A stretch of DNA of 63,704 nucleotides from Gelidibacter maritimus (lineage in GTDB: Bacteria > Bacteroidota > Bacteroidia > Flavobacteriales > Flavobacteriaceae): positions 1 to 63,704 of the forward strand of contig NZ_JACGLT010000022.1 in assembly GCF_014062315.1 (NCBI RefSeq), given 5' to 3'. This document shows, one piece after another, positions 40,047 to 48,925 of the stretch; position 1 is the stretch's first letter; every line of letters starts with the position of its first letter. Position numbers and translations under genes: made by a program. The notes below the pieces were generated by a model. The model had not been told where the DNA came from and searched no databases. It saw only the letters and a list, made by a program, of their open reading frames with translations.

Positions 40047-42350
40047 TTACTTATATTGATTGATATTGTCATCCTGAATATCTTCCACATTGTCATGCGG
40101 CATTGCATAGCCTTCCGCATTGATTTCAGTAATTAGAACATCAATTTGTTCTTGTGTGATTTTAAACTGCTTATTACCGTAATCGTTTATGGTTTTATCT
40201 ACAGGCGTAAGGAAGCCCCACTTCTGGAAAAAGTCAATCATATTTAATCCTGAGATTTTACAAACCTGACGTACAAAATCTAACTGCAACAATCCTTCGG
40301 TATTGCTGCTGGTATTTAAATTAGGGGTGATTCGATAGTGCTCATAAAGATCTTTATAGAAGTCTTCTTTCCCTAAGGCGTCAATCATATATAGTTTCAG
40401 TTGCCAAAAAGGCACGAGTTTTACCATAAATTCATTTGAGGCATTATCTAATGCATGAGGTGCTCCAGCGTCGATAATATTAGCCTTAGCCTCGGCGTAG
40501 GTCCCATCAACAAGTAATTTAGATGGTTCTCCGAATTCGGTCTGTACATACATAGACATGATGTTATTGGTGACTTCAGTTGTTCCAGCCCATTTTAAGG
40601 CTGGCCTAAGTTGATTGACATGACCAACTTCATGAGCAGGACCCCATAGACGGGCTTCAAAACGATCAGCATTACAAAATATCTCTGCATAACTGGAGGT
40701 ATATGCAGTTCGGTTATTTGTGGCATATGGACTTGCGCCGTTATAATCTATGTGGAAATACATTCTGTTCTTAAACATTTTGCCATATTTTTCCAATCCT
40801 GCAAATTCAGATTCCAAATAGACTAAACGATCGTATTTTTCTAAAACACTTACAATATCCGTGTTGTATGATCGGAAGTTTTCGGTTGTCCAGGTGATAT
40901 GAGAACGCAAGCCTAGCACATCTATATCTTGGTATGGTGCATTATTCAGAATTGTTGACCAGTCTTCACTAGTGTGTTTGGCTAAATCAAAATAGCCGTT
41001 AACTTTAGCGTTGACAAAATGAATATCTACTGATTTCGCTGCAGCGGCAGTCTTATCTGCTTCGGATTCCAAAATGAGTGGAATATTGTCTGTGGTAAGG
41101 TTTTGGACATAAACGAGTCCTCCAGTATCGATATTCAACCGATTGACGCCTTCTATAAGTGGGTAATTTTTAGAACTGCCAAAACCGATGTTTAGGTCTT
41201 GAACAACCAATGATATATTTTGTTTGTAAGGGCCACCTACAATCACCACTAATTCATCGCCTTCTTCTACATAAATTCCTGATGGATTATCTCTTAAACT
41301 ATATGTTGAGGTTTTGTTAATTGCGCTTTGAATCGATGGGTTTTGATACGGACGGAATGATGCTACTCTATATTCAGGATCGTACTCTTCAACAAATAAA
41401 TCTAATGCTAAATTGCGTAACTCATCATCTGGAATGGCTTTCAATTGAGCTTCGGTGACGCCATCCTTCAAAACTGAGAAGACATCGTCTTCAAAAATGG
41501 ACGAATAATCATAGCCTGTGTTGCCATCTTGATAAAACTCCATTTCTGCACAACTGATTCTATTTTGATACGCAGAATAAATATCGAAACGCACTTTGGC
41601 AACATTCGCGATTGGAGTCTCCAATTTCATTATGGTTGGGTTATGGTTACCATCCCCGCGTTCGTATTTACCCACTTTTGAAAAGCTATCAGGAGCGTCT
41701 GCGGTTGAGACCCAAACCTCGTATTCGTTAAATGATCCCCATTTGTTTCCTGAATCCGATCTTGGATAGTAGATAATTCTATTTAAAGTATGTCCTTCAG
41801 CCAGGGTGTATTCTATTTGGAATGGCCACTCGGTAATTGCACCAAATTTTGAATTGAAATAGGTTTCGTAATCACCGTCATATGAGTTTACAAGACCACG
41901 ATCCTCGTTTACTGTTTCTTCAGAGGTTGCTGTGCCACTTATGACATCAATTAGTTGATCACCTACAGCGGCTTCTTGGCTAACTGGCACTTTTCTACTG
42001 TAATCTCCATAGTTTATGGTTACAATAGTGCTTCGTGGGGACTCATAATAGTTGGGCATGGTAGTTACATGTAAATAGTTCCCTTCTAAATCAAGTGTAC
42101 ACCAATCCTTTCCATTATCAGAGACCTGGTAGATAACATCCTGTGGATTGATATCGTTTGTGAGTACTAAATACACATCTTTAGTTCCACCGCTAGTATT
42201 AAAATCTAGTTCTAGAGGCAAGACCTTTAACCATCCTTCATTTTCGGAGTCTATGACATTATCTTTATCACATGATTGAGCTCCAACGACAAGAATCATA
42301 AGTAAGGCATAAATCCAGACTTTACTTTTATAAAATTGTTTCGTTATCAT
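40047..42350 (-). CDS. M60-like metallopeptidase lipoprotein with BACON and discoidin domains
   Basis: A 767-residue surface lipoprotein (GAQSC, cysteine near 27). Domain order: BACON-type beta-sandwich (about 37-115), F5/8-type discoidin (about 120-275) and an M60/enhancin-like peptidase (about 330-700). The zinc site is HEVGH with H573, E574 and H577, followed by VNQ and the distal E592, fitting HExxHx(8,28)E of the family. Known M60-like enzymes cut heavily glycosylated proteins such as mucins. It lies 20 bp upstream of the lipoprotein gene and 26 bp after SusD-3, clearly one operon. The context suggests attack on the core protein of a proteoglycan or glycoprotein; the actual target is unknown. 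Confidence 0.88.
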   Translation of the reverse strand: MITKQFYKSKVWIYALLMILVVGAQSCDKDNVIDSENEGWLKVLPLELDFNTSGGTKDVYLVLTNDINPQDVIYQVSDNGKDWCTLDLEGNYLHVTTMPNYYESPRSTIVTINYGDYSRKVPVSQEAAVGDQLIDVISGTATSEETVNEDRGLVNSYDGDYETYFNSKFGAITEWPFQIEYTLAEGHTLNRIIYYPRSDSGNKWGSFNEYEVWVSTADAPDSFSKVGKYERGDGNHNPTIMKLETPIANVAKVRFDIYSAYQNRISCAEMEFYQDGNTGYDYSSIFEDDVFSVLKDGVTEAQLKAIPDDELRNLALDLFVEEYDPEYRVASFRPYQNPSIQSAINKTSTYSLRDNPSGIYVEEGDELVVIVGGPYKQNISLVVQDLNIGFGSSKNYPLIEGVNRLNIDTGGLVYVQNLTTDNIPLILESEADKTAAAAKSVDIHFVNAKVNGYFDLAKHTSEDWSTILNNAPYQDIDVLGLRSHITWTTENFRSYNTDIVSVLEKYDRLVYLESEFAGLEKYGKMFKNRMYFHIDYNGASPYATNNRTAYTSSYAEIFCNADRFEARLWGPAHEVGHVNQLRPALKWAGTTEVTNNIMSMYVQTEFGEPSKLLVDGTYAEAKANIIDAGAPHALDNASNEFMVKLVPFWQLKLYMIDALGKEDFYKDLYEHYRITPNLNTSSNTEGLLQLDFVRQVCKISGLNMIDFFQKWGFLTPVDKTINDYGNKQFKITQEQIDVLITEINAEGYAMPHDNVEDIQDDNINQYK

Positions 42351-42376
42351 CTTTTTATCTTATTTGATTATGTTAT

Positions 42377-44254
42377 TTAATTGGCATGATCAATAGGTTC
42401 AATATTACTTTCAGAACCAGCATATCCTTCATTCTGATTGATATGACCTTGAACGTTTACACTTATGGCAGACTCAGAGATCGGCCATAGTACATGCCAT
42501 GGAGCAAGAGTATATTCATTTCCTATTTGATTGGTGACACCTAGATTATAAAAGTTTGTCACCGATGAAATATGATCAAAAAAGAAATTATTTTCAGAAA
42601 AATTGGCTAAGGAATAACTTTTGCCATTATCGGCTGCGATTCCTGTTTTTGCGTAGATATAGGAAATTCGTGTGAGCTCTGTTTTTCTTGGTTCTTCATA
42701 GAACAATTCACGAGCACGCTCATCAATCAATTGGCGCATATTTATTTCTGCAGTAGTCAATGTTCTGGCACCCGCTCTTTCTCTTACCGCATTGATGTCA
42801 GTCATGGCGTTGGATAAATCACCTTTCCAGATATGAGCTTCTGCCCGGAGCAAATAAGTTTCTGCTAAACGGAAAATGTACCAAGCAGCGCTACCACCTC
42901 TCCAGTTGGCAGTTTTTTGATCCGGAACATTTGATTTATAGTTCGGCCAACCTCCCCAGCCTCGAATGGTATCCTTACAAATTGCACTCACGTCACCACC
43001 TACCGATGCCAACGCTTCTTTAATTGGTCTTCCAAACCATTCGCTTTTACCTTCTAAATTTGGACTGTTATAATTGAACTCCTCAACGTGCATCCAATTC
43101 TTAGATTCACGATCGTGACGTAAATCGGTATTGTCCAATTTCCAGATTAAATCTTGTTGGTAACTGGTGGAGCGCAAGGTGAAAATACCTCGTCCGTACT
43201 CAGCCAAATATGGATTTTTAACTTCATCGTTATCCACAAATGCATTTTCTCCATTTGGAGTAGATATCATCCCTGGATAAGAATACCATGGAATGACCTG
43301 ACGTTTGATTTCCAATCCTGTAGGCGTTGCAGATTCATCCTCATATTCGTCGGTCACAACATATAATGCTTCCCTGTTTTCTGAAGATGTTTTATTTTTA
43401 TTTTGATGTAGGTCCCAGGTCACGTTTTTTGTGGGGTCATCAGAACCAACGGCATTACCAAAACGTTGTGTCATCAGCGAATGTGATCCTCCGTCAATTA
43501 CAGCAGAGGCTGATGCGATAGCATCATCAAATTCGGCAAGTGCCAGATTGATTTTAGTAAGTAAATGATAGGCTGCCCCTTGAGTAACCATTCCTATGTG
43601 GACGTTTTTTGGCATAAATTCTACGGTCTGGTCGAGATCTTCTTTCATTTGTCTTAAAATCACTTCTCTTTTTGTAGTATAGAAGTCGTAACGCGGGCCG
43701 GTAACTTCTTCTGCAATAAATGGAACATCACCAAACTGGTTTACTAGTCTATAATATCGGTAGGCACGATGAAAGTAGGCCAATGCCAAAACTTCTTTCA
43801 TTTGATTTTCGTTATCAAATTCTGCAAATTCAGAACGGGAAATTATAGTATTTGCATCCTTAATGCCTTTATACAGTGCTTGCCAATAAAAATGGACTCG
43901 TGCTCTATTACCGCCACTTAGGTTTGCGCTTGGCGTAATTTGACGCACCAAATCCTGAGGAGCACTTGCATCATCTACACGACCGTTTACACCGATGTCT
44001 GAAAAGAAGGCTTCGGTTAAATAGGCAGGATCTTGTGAAAATCCTGTTGGATAAAACTCTAAATAACGCACGTCACGATTCAACATATCCGTTCCGGTCT
44101 TTAATCCTTGATAATCTTGAAATGCATTTTCTGGCGTGTAAAAGGATAAGGGTTTTGGATCTAACCAATCATCGCTACAGCCTACAGTCATCATTAGAGC
44201 TGTAAACAAAACGAAATATCCTGCGATTTTATTTATATTTTTCATAATCTTCAT
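42377..44254 (-). CDS. SusD/RagB-family surface lipoprotein (pair 3)
   Basis: A 625-residue SusD-like protein, longer than pairs 1 and 2. The lipobox is MTVGC (cysteine about residue 26). Landmarks are EVLALAYFHRAYRYYRLVNQ around residue 152, RLAETYLLRAEAHIW around 465, and ARELFYEEPRKTELTR around 515. It lacks the usual EQNPGW ending and instead closes with an NQNEGY-type segment. It follows SusC-3 after only 3 bp, so expression is coupled. Binds glycan on the cell surface and gates the transporter; ligand unknown but presumably that of the M60/PL8-3 group. Confidence 0.94.
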   Translation of the reverse strand: MKIMKNINKIAGYFVLFTALMMTVGCSDDWLDPKPLSFYTPENAFQDYQGLKTGTDMLNRDVRYLEFYPTGFSQDPAYLTEAFFSDIGVNGRVDDASAPQDLVRQITPSANLSGGNRARVHFYWQALYKGIKDANTIISRSEFAEFDNENQMKEVLALAYFHRAYRYYRLVNQFGDVPFIAEEVTGPRYDFYTTKREVILRQMKEDLDQTVEFMPKNVHIGMVTQGAAYHLLTKINLALAEFDDAIASASAVIDGGSHSLMTQRFGNAVGSDDPTKNVTWDLHQNKNKTSSENREALYVVTDEYEDESATPTGLEIKRQVIPWYSYPGMISTPNGENAFVDNDEVKNPYLAEYGRGIFTLRSTSYQQDLIWKLDNTDLRHDRESKNWMHVEEFNYNSPNLEGKSEWFGRPIKEALASVGGDVSAICKDTIRGWGGWPNYKSNVPDQKTANWRGGSAAWYIFRLAETYLLRAEAHIWKGDLSNAMTDINAVRERAGARTLTTAEINMRQLIDERARELFYEEPRKTELTRISYIYAKTGIAADNGKSYSLANFSENNFFFDHISSVTNFYNLGVTNQIGNEYTLAPWHVLWPISESAISVNVQGHINQNEGYAGSESNIEPIDHAN

Positions 44255-44257
44255 TTT

Positions 44258-47200
44258 TTAAAAGGTTACATTAAATCCTAATAATATACTGATGGGCACG
44301 TTACTGCCGGAAAGCTCAGGATCTTCTCCTGGCCAGTTGCTCCAATAGGCGATATTTTTACCGGTTAGGTTTAAATTCATATCTGAAATTTTTAATTGCT
44401 TCAAAAGTGAATCAGGGAGTGTGTACCCGATAGATACATTATCCAAGCGAATGAAATCCGCCTTCCTCCAAACCGAATAGCCTATGCCGCTAGGTGCCTT
44501 AGAACTTAATCTTGCATAATCATTGGTAGGGTTATCCTCACTCCAATATTCCGTTATAATTTGGTTGGTGGTGTTTATCAATGCACCATCATTTTTAGCA
44601 CGGTTGAAAGCTTTTTTCTGACCTAAATAAGAGTATAGGTTGAAGGAAAAATTGAAATTTTTATAGGTAAAGGTATTTCGCATGCTCAATCGAGTGGTAG
44701 GCACTTTCGATCCCTGAAAAACCTTGTCTTCGTTATTATATTTTTGGTTGCCATCTTTGTCCAAGAATTTAAAATCTCCAGGTGATTGACCATAGACCGC
44801 AGCTTCATCTTTTTCGTCCGTTTGCCATACGCCCTGAATATTATAATCCCAAATCTCATCAATGGACTTTCCTATAAACCATCCGTTGCCGATGTCGTCT
44901 GCTTCTTTTTGCCCGATGACATTTCCATTGTCATCTAAAACATCCTGCATTAAACCATGTAATGAATTAATTTTGTTTTTGTTATACGAATACCCTAAAA
45001 AAGTTTCCCATTTAAAATTATCGTTTCTTATGTTGGTTGAATTTATGGAAAGTTCTATTCCCTTATTTTCTACCTCACCAATATTACCCCATACATTTGA
45101 AAAACCTATGATGTCCGGTAAGTCACGTTGGATAAGCAAATCGTTGGTTTTCTTTTGGTAGACATCCACGCTCCCTGTGATCCTATTATTTATAAAACCA
45201 AAATCGAATCCAATATTATATGATTCTGTGCTTTCCCATTTTAAGTTGGAGTTTGCCATTCTATAGGCATAATAAGCATTGATGCTGATTGGTTCGCCAG
45301 AAGCATCATAGTATAAATATTTCCGAGCGTCAAGGTTCATTAAAGCTTGATACATTCCAATGTCTCTGTTACCATTTAACCCCCAAGACAATCTGAGTTT
45401 TCCATAGTTGAACGCATCAGATTTTGGGAAAAAGGATTCGTTTGTAAATACCCAACCTGCCGCAATGGAAGGAAAGGTCGCTCGAGGTTGCTCCTGACCA
45501 AAAGCTGAATACCCATCACGACGAACTGTTCCTGTCAGCATATATCGGTCGTCATAACTGTAATGTAAACGCGCCATAAGTGCGTCACCTGTACTGTACG
45601 TATCGTTACTTGAAATTTTTGGATTGGTTCCCCATTCAATACCGTGTGCACCTAATATATCACTCGGTTGAAAGCCGCTATTGGTCATGGAATCTGACCA
45701 TGTTTGTAACTTCTCCAAGTTAGCTAAGAATGTGAAATCGAAATCATGCTTTCCAAACTCTCTTTTCCATTTCAAAGTGTTGTCCAACTGCCAGTTATAA
45801 GTTCTGGAATTCGATCGTGATGCTGTATTTGTGGCATCTGCCCAAAGTGGGTGTGACGTCGAATTATGGTTTAAATAATTGCGCCATTGGTAGCGTGGTG
45901 AGAATGTAGACTGGACAGAAAAACCATGCGGTAAACTAATTTTTAAATATAGTGCGGAGTTTAAAATGCTGTAATTATCCATTCTATCGATATACTCCCG
46001 ATTCAAAAATGGATTATAACCATTTAAATTGTCATTGGGATAATATTTATAGGTTTCCCCGTCGTTTTCGTACAGACTTCCGTAAGGGGAAAGAGGTTGA
46101 TACCCGCCAACACTTATGGCACTTTCATCGCGGTTAGTAAATTGGGTGTTGACCCCAAATGTTAAAAAGTCAGTAACCTTGGACTCTAAGTTTAATCGAG
46201 CGCGAACTGCAGAATATCCAGATCCTACTTGATTGGCTTCGTTGTCAATATAGTTAAACGACGTATAATAGGAGGTGTTCTCCGTTCTGCCAGATAGGCT
46301 CAAAGAATAATCCTTGCTAATGGCTGTGCGATAGGTCATATCTTTCCAATTGAGCACTCGGCCCGCCATATAGTTTTCTCTCTCAATGTCTGAAAATCCT
46401 AATCTTGTAAACCACACACCGGTAGGGTCTCCACTTGAGTTTGTCATCGCCATCCAATCCACCAGATCCCTGTTTGGTAAGTTCTTAGGATTGTCATAAT
46501 AGCCTTTCTGTCTGCCTTTGTTCTGTGCTTTCATTACTTCTTGTCTGTAAGCAATAAACTCCTCACCTTGATAAACATCTGGTAAGGAATTGGTAAACGC
46601 AGAGGTCAATATTGAAGAAAATCGAATGACCGGTTTTCCAGCTTTTCCTTTTTTGGTGGTGATCAGGATGACACCATTCGCGGCCTTGGCACCATAAACA
46701 GCAGCCGAACTGGCATCTTTTAAAACATCAACACGCTCAATATCCTGTGGGTTGATGTCTGTAAGCTCTCCGTCATAGATAACGCCATCCAAAACAAATA
46801 ATGGGGTAGTACTGCCACGTAAATTATTTTTACCACGGATAAGAATATTCCCTGCATTGCCTTTCGCGCTATTGGATATTCCCATGGATAATCCAGGAAC
46901 ATTGGTTCGCAATAGGTCCTGTACTGTTGCAGGTTGTTCTTTTTTAAGTTGGTCGGCATTAACGGTGCCCAATGCACCCGTTAAATCTCTTTTCTTCATC
47001 GTTCCATAACCCACAACGACCACTTCATCAAGCTGGGCAAAATCTTCCTGGAGCGTTACCGTAATAAAATCTTGATTTGCCACCGTAATTTCAGAGGATT
47101 GGTAACCCATAAAGGAGAATACAAGAACTTCACCTTCTTTTGCATTGATACTAAAGTTTCCATCGAAATCGGTGATCACACCTCGCGTTGTATTCTTGAC

Positions 47201-47365
47201 AAGAACGTTGGCACCTAAGATGGGTAAGCGATTTTGATCTAAGACTTCTCCTTTTATTTCTTGGGCGTTAACCCATGAAACTGAAAGGAAACAAAAAGCT
47301 AACACGGGTAAGATTCTTATAAGTGGTGTTTTTACGAATAAGAATGGTTTCAAAAAATGTTTCAT
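44258..47365 (-). CDS. SusC-like TonB-dependent transporter (pair 3)
   Basis: A 1035-residue outer-membrane importer with a signal peptide ending VNAQ, a carboxypeptidase-like domain (about 36-110; IKGEVLDQNRLPILGANV), a canonical TonB box LDEVVVVGYGTMKK (about 113-126), plug (LIRGKNNL, PLFVLDGVI, VDVLKDASSAAVYG) and barrel. It begins the minus-strand operon SusC-3, SusD-3, M60, lipoprotein. The upstream region carries a 12-bp direct repeat 35 bp apart that might bind HTCS-2. The protein is complete. Confidence 0.95.
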   Translation of the reverse strand: MKHFLKPFLFVKTPLIRILPVLAFCFLSVSWVNAQEIKGEVLDQNRLPILGANVLVKNTTRGVITDFDGNFSINAKEGEVLVFSFMGYQSSEITVANQDFITVTLQEDFAQLDEVVVVGYGTMKKRDLTGALGTVNADQLKKEQPATVQDLLRTNVPGLSMGISNSAKGNAGNILIRGKNNLRGSTTPLFVLDGVIYDGELTDINPQDIERVDVLKDASSAAVYGAKAANGVILITTKKGKAGKPVIRFSSILTSAFTNSLPDVYQGEEFIAYRQEVMKAQNKGRQKGYYDNPKNLPNRDLVDWMAMTNSSGDPTGVWFTRLGFSDIERENYMAGRVLNWKDMTYRTAISKDYSLSLSGRTENTSYYTSFNYIDNEANQVGSGYSAVRARLNLESKVTDFLTFGVNTQFTNRDESAISVGGYQPLSPYGSLYENDGETYKYYPNDNLNGYNPFLNREYIDRMDNYSILNSALYLKISLPHGFSVQSTFSPRYQWRNYLNHNSTSHPLWADATNTASRSNSRTYNWQLDNTLKWKREFGKHDFDFTFLANLEKLQTWSDSMTNSGFQPSDILGAHGIEWGTNPKISSNDTYSTGDALMARLHYSYDDRYMLTGTVRRDGYSAFGQEQPRATFPSIAAGWVFTNESFFPKSDAFNYGKLRLSWGLNGNRDIGMYQALMNLDARKYLYYDASGEPISINAYYAYRMANSNLKWESTESYNIGFDFGFINNRITGSVDVYQKKTNDLLIQRDLPDIIGFSNVWGNIGEVENKGIELSINSTNIRNDNFKWETFLGYSYNKNKINSLHGLMQDVLDDNGNVIGQKEADDIGNGWFIGKSIDEIWDYNIQGVWQTDEKDEAAVYGQSPGDFKFLDKDGNQKYNNEDKVFQGSKVPTTRLSMRNTFTYKNFNFSFNLYSYLGQKKAFNRAKNDGALINTTNQIITEYWSEDNPTNDYARLSSKAPSGIGYSVWRKADFIRLDNVSIGYTLPDSLLKQLKISDMNLNLTGKNIAYWSNWPGEDPELSGSNVPISILLGFNVTF

Positions 47366-47464
47366 AATGTTGGTCTAATTAATAATTATTATCTCGTGAA
47401 AGTTTCACACTCGGCAATGTTACTGTAGTTAATAATGTTAATAAATCTTTTAATTCCATGGTTT

Positions 47465-47511
47465 CATTTGTGTTTTGTGCCCTTGTCCCAACTTGTAAGC
47501 ATTTGTGTTTT
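47465..47511 (-). repeat. 12-bp direct repeat upstream of SusC-3
   Basis: CATTTGTGTTTT occurs at 47465-47476 and again at 47500-47511, 35 bp apart, about 100-146 bp before the SusC-3 start. As seen from the gene the unit reads AAAACACAAATG. Exact repetition in a short promoter-size region suggests a regulator site, with HTCS-2 the likely partner. Confidence 0.45.
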
Positions 47512-47567
47512 TCTTAAAAAGGAATCCACTTCAAATTGAAACTTAAAGGTGGAACTTGATGGGCATT

Positions 47568-48746
47568 TTACAGTTTGTAAATTTCACTTCCGGCCAACAA
47601 AAAAGCACCCACTCCATAAGGGGCAGTCATGTCTGCGGTCACTTTTTTGGGATCAGCTCCAATAGGTTGCACCCAACCTAACTTTCCATCTTCATCTACA
47701 ATAGATAATAATGACTCCCAAGCTTTGTTTGCCATCGAGCAATAGATGTCCTTGTTTATTAAGTTGTTGTTAATACCATAAGCAATCGCATAGGTTATTA
47801 ATGCCGTTGCACTGGTTTCTGGTGCAGGATAGCTTTCAGGATCCAGGAGGCTAGCATGCCAAAAACCAGATTCACTCTGTAGCGATGCAAGTCTTGGAAT
47901 AAACTCCTTAAACAAGTTTTCATAAAAAGACCGGTATTGTGAGTCTTTTGGCAATTGCTTTAAAATGCTTACCAATCCAGCTGCCACCCAACCGTTTCCT
48001 CTTCCCCAGAACACTTTTTTTCCATTGTTTTCGGTTTTATTGAAATAGCTATCATCCCTGAAAAACAACTTATCATCGGGACTATATAAGTGGTTGTATG
48101 TGCGTTTAAATTCCGCATCCATAAAAGCCAGATACTTTTCATCATTCTCTATCTCGGCTAAATGCGCATACACAGGAGGTGCCATAAAAAGCGCATCGCA
48201 CCAGGTCCAAGATTGTTTGTTTCTATAATTCATGTTCGAGTTCCCTGGATTGCTCAGAACCCAATCCGCGCGTTCACGGACCGATGCAAGCATTTTTGGA
48301 TCGCCGTAGAGGTCATAGGTATTTAAATACAACTGGCCAATACAGAACTCATCTGCATGATAAAGTTGATAGTGTGCATTGTTTTTAAAATTACTTGGCA
48401 TTATCCAAGAGGTTGTTTCACCAATTCCCTTAAGCCATTTTAAAAAGGTTGGCTTGTTATTATCAATTTTGGCCCACTCGTTTAAACCCACATAAAACGT
48501 TGCATTGGTCCAAGAGTCAATACCGTGGTCATGTAGGTTTCCAGTTGTACCATAGGAGAAATTATCAATCTGCCAATTGGCAACTTTGTTTAATTCTTCT
48601 TTTACATCCGTCTTACTTACACAAGGTCTTTTTATCTCTTGCTCATCACTTTCCTTGCTGTCTTCCTTTTTATCATTACAGCCAAAATAGAGCGTAGAAG
48701 AAAGAAGAAATGCAACATACAATATCAAGTAGTTATATTTTTTCAT
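47568..48746 (-). CDS. GH105 unsaturated uronyl hydrolase, lipoprotein
   Basis: A 392-residue hydrolase that removes 4,5-unsaturated uronate from lyase products, related to but distinct from GH88. The lipoprotein cysteine is C23 (LYFGC). Family landmarks are YHADEFCIGQ (129-138; the HADD-like motif), the catalytic D184 in WTWCDALFMAPPVY and FWGRGNGWVAAG near residue 244. Known GH105 enzymes prefer unsaturated sugars linked to rhamnose or other neutral sugars, so it widens the range of fragments beyond GH88. It is upstream of SusC-3 with a 202-bp gap, hence probably its own promoter, and is divergent from HTCS-2. Confidence 0.92.
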   Translation of the reverse strand: MKKYNYLILYVAFLLSSTLYFGCNDKKEDSKESDEQEIKRPCVSKTDVKEELNKVANWQIDNFSYGTTGNLHDHGIDSWTNATFYVGLNEWAKIDNNKPTFLKWLKGIGETTSWIMPSNFKNNAHYQLYHADEFCIGQLYLNTYDLYGDPKMLASVRERADWVLSNPGNSNMNYRNKQSWTWCDALFMAPPVYAHLAEIENDEKYLAFMDAEFKRTYNHLYSPDDKLFFRDDSYFNKTENNGKKVFWGRGNGWVAAGLVSILKQLPKDSQYRSFYENLFKEFIPRLASLQSESGFWHASLLDPESYPAPETSATALITYAIAYGINNNLINKDIYCSMANKAWESLLSIVDEDGKLGWVQPIGADPKKVTADMTAPYGVGAFLLAGSEIYKL

Positions 48747-48925
48747 TAATAGGGATTTATGATGCTTACAAATGTATTTTCATCAGGCTCTTAAGCTCTT
48801 GTCCTATTTGGTTTATGTTTTGCTTCTTTTGCTTTTTGTTGTGTAAATCAATACTTTTTAGCGATTTGAAATTGTATATTCGAACAAAAGCATATCATTA
48901 CCAATCTTATAATCTTTCATTAATA

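Noticed and set aside
48710-48925. A 72-codon upstream extension of HTCS-2
   Set aside because: It would overlap the divergent GH105 start and put a long stretch ahead of a perfect signal peptide; the internal ATG at 48926 is better.
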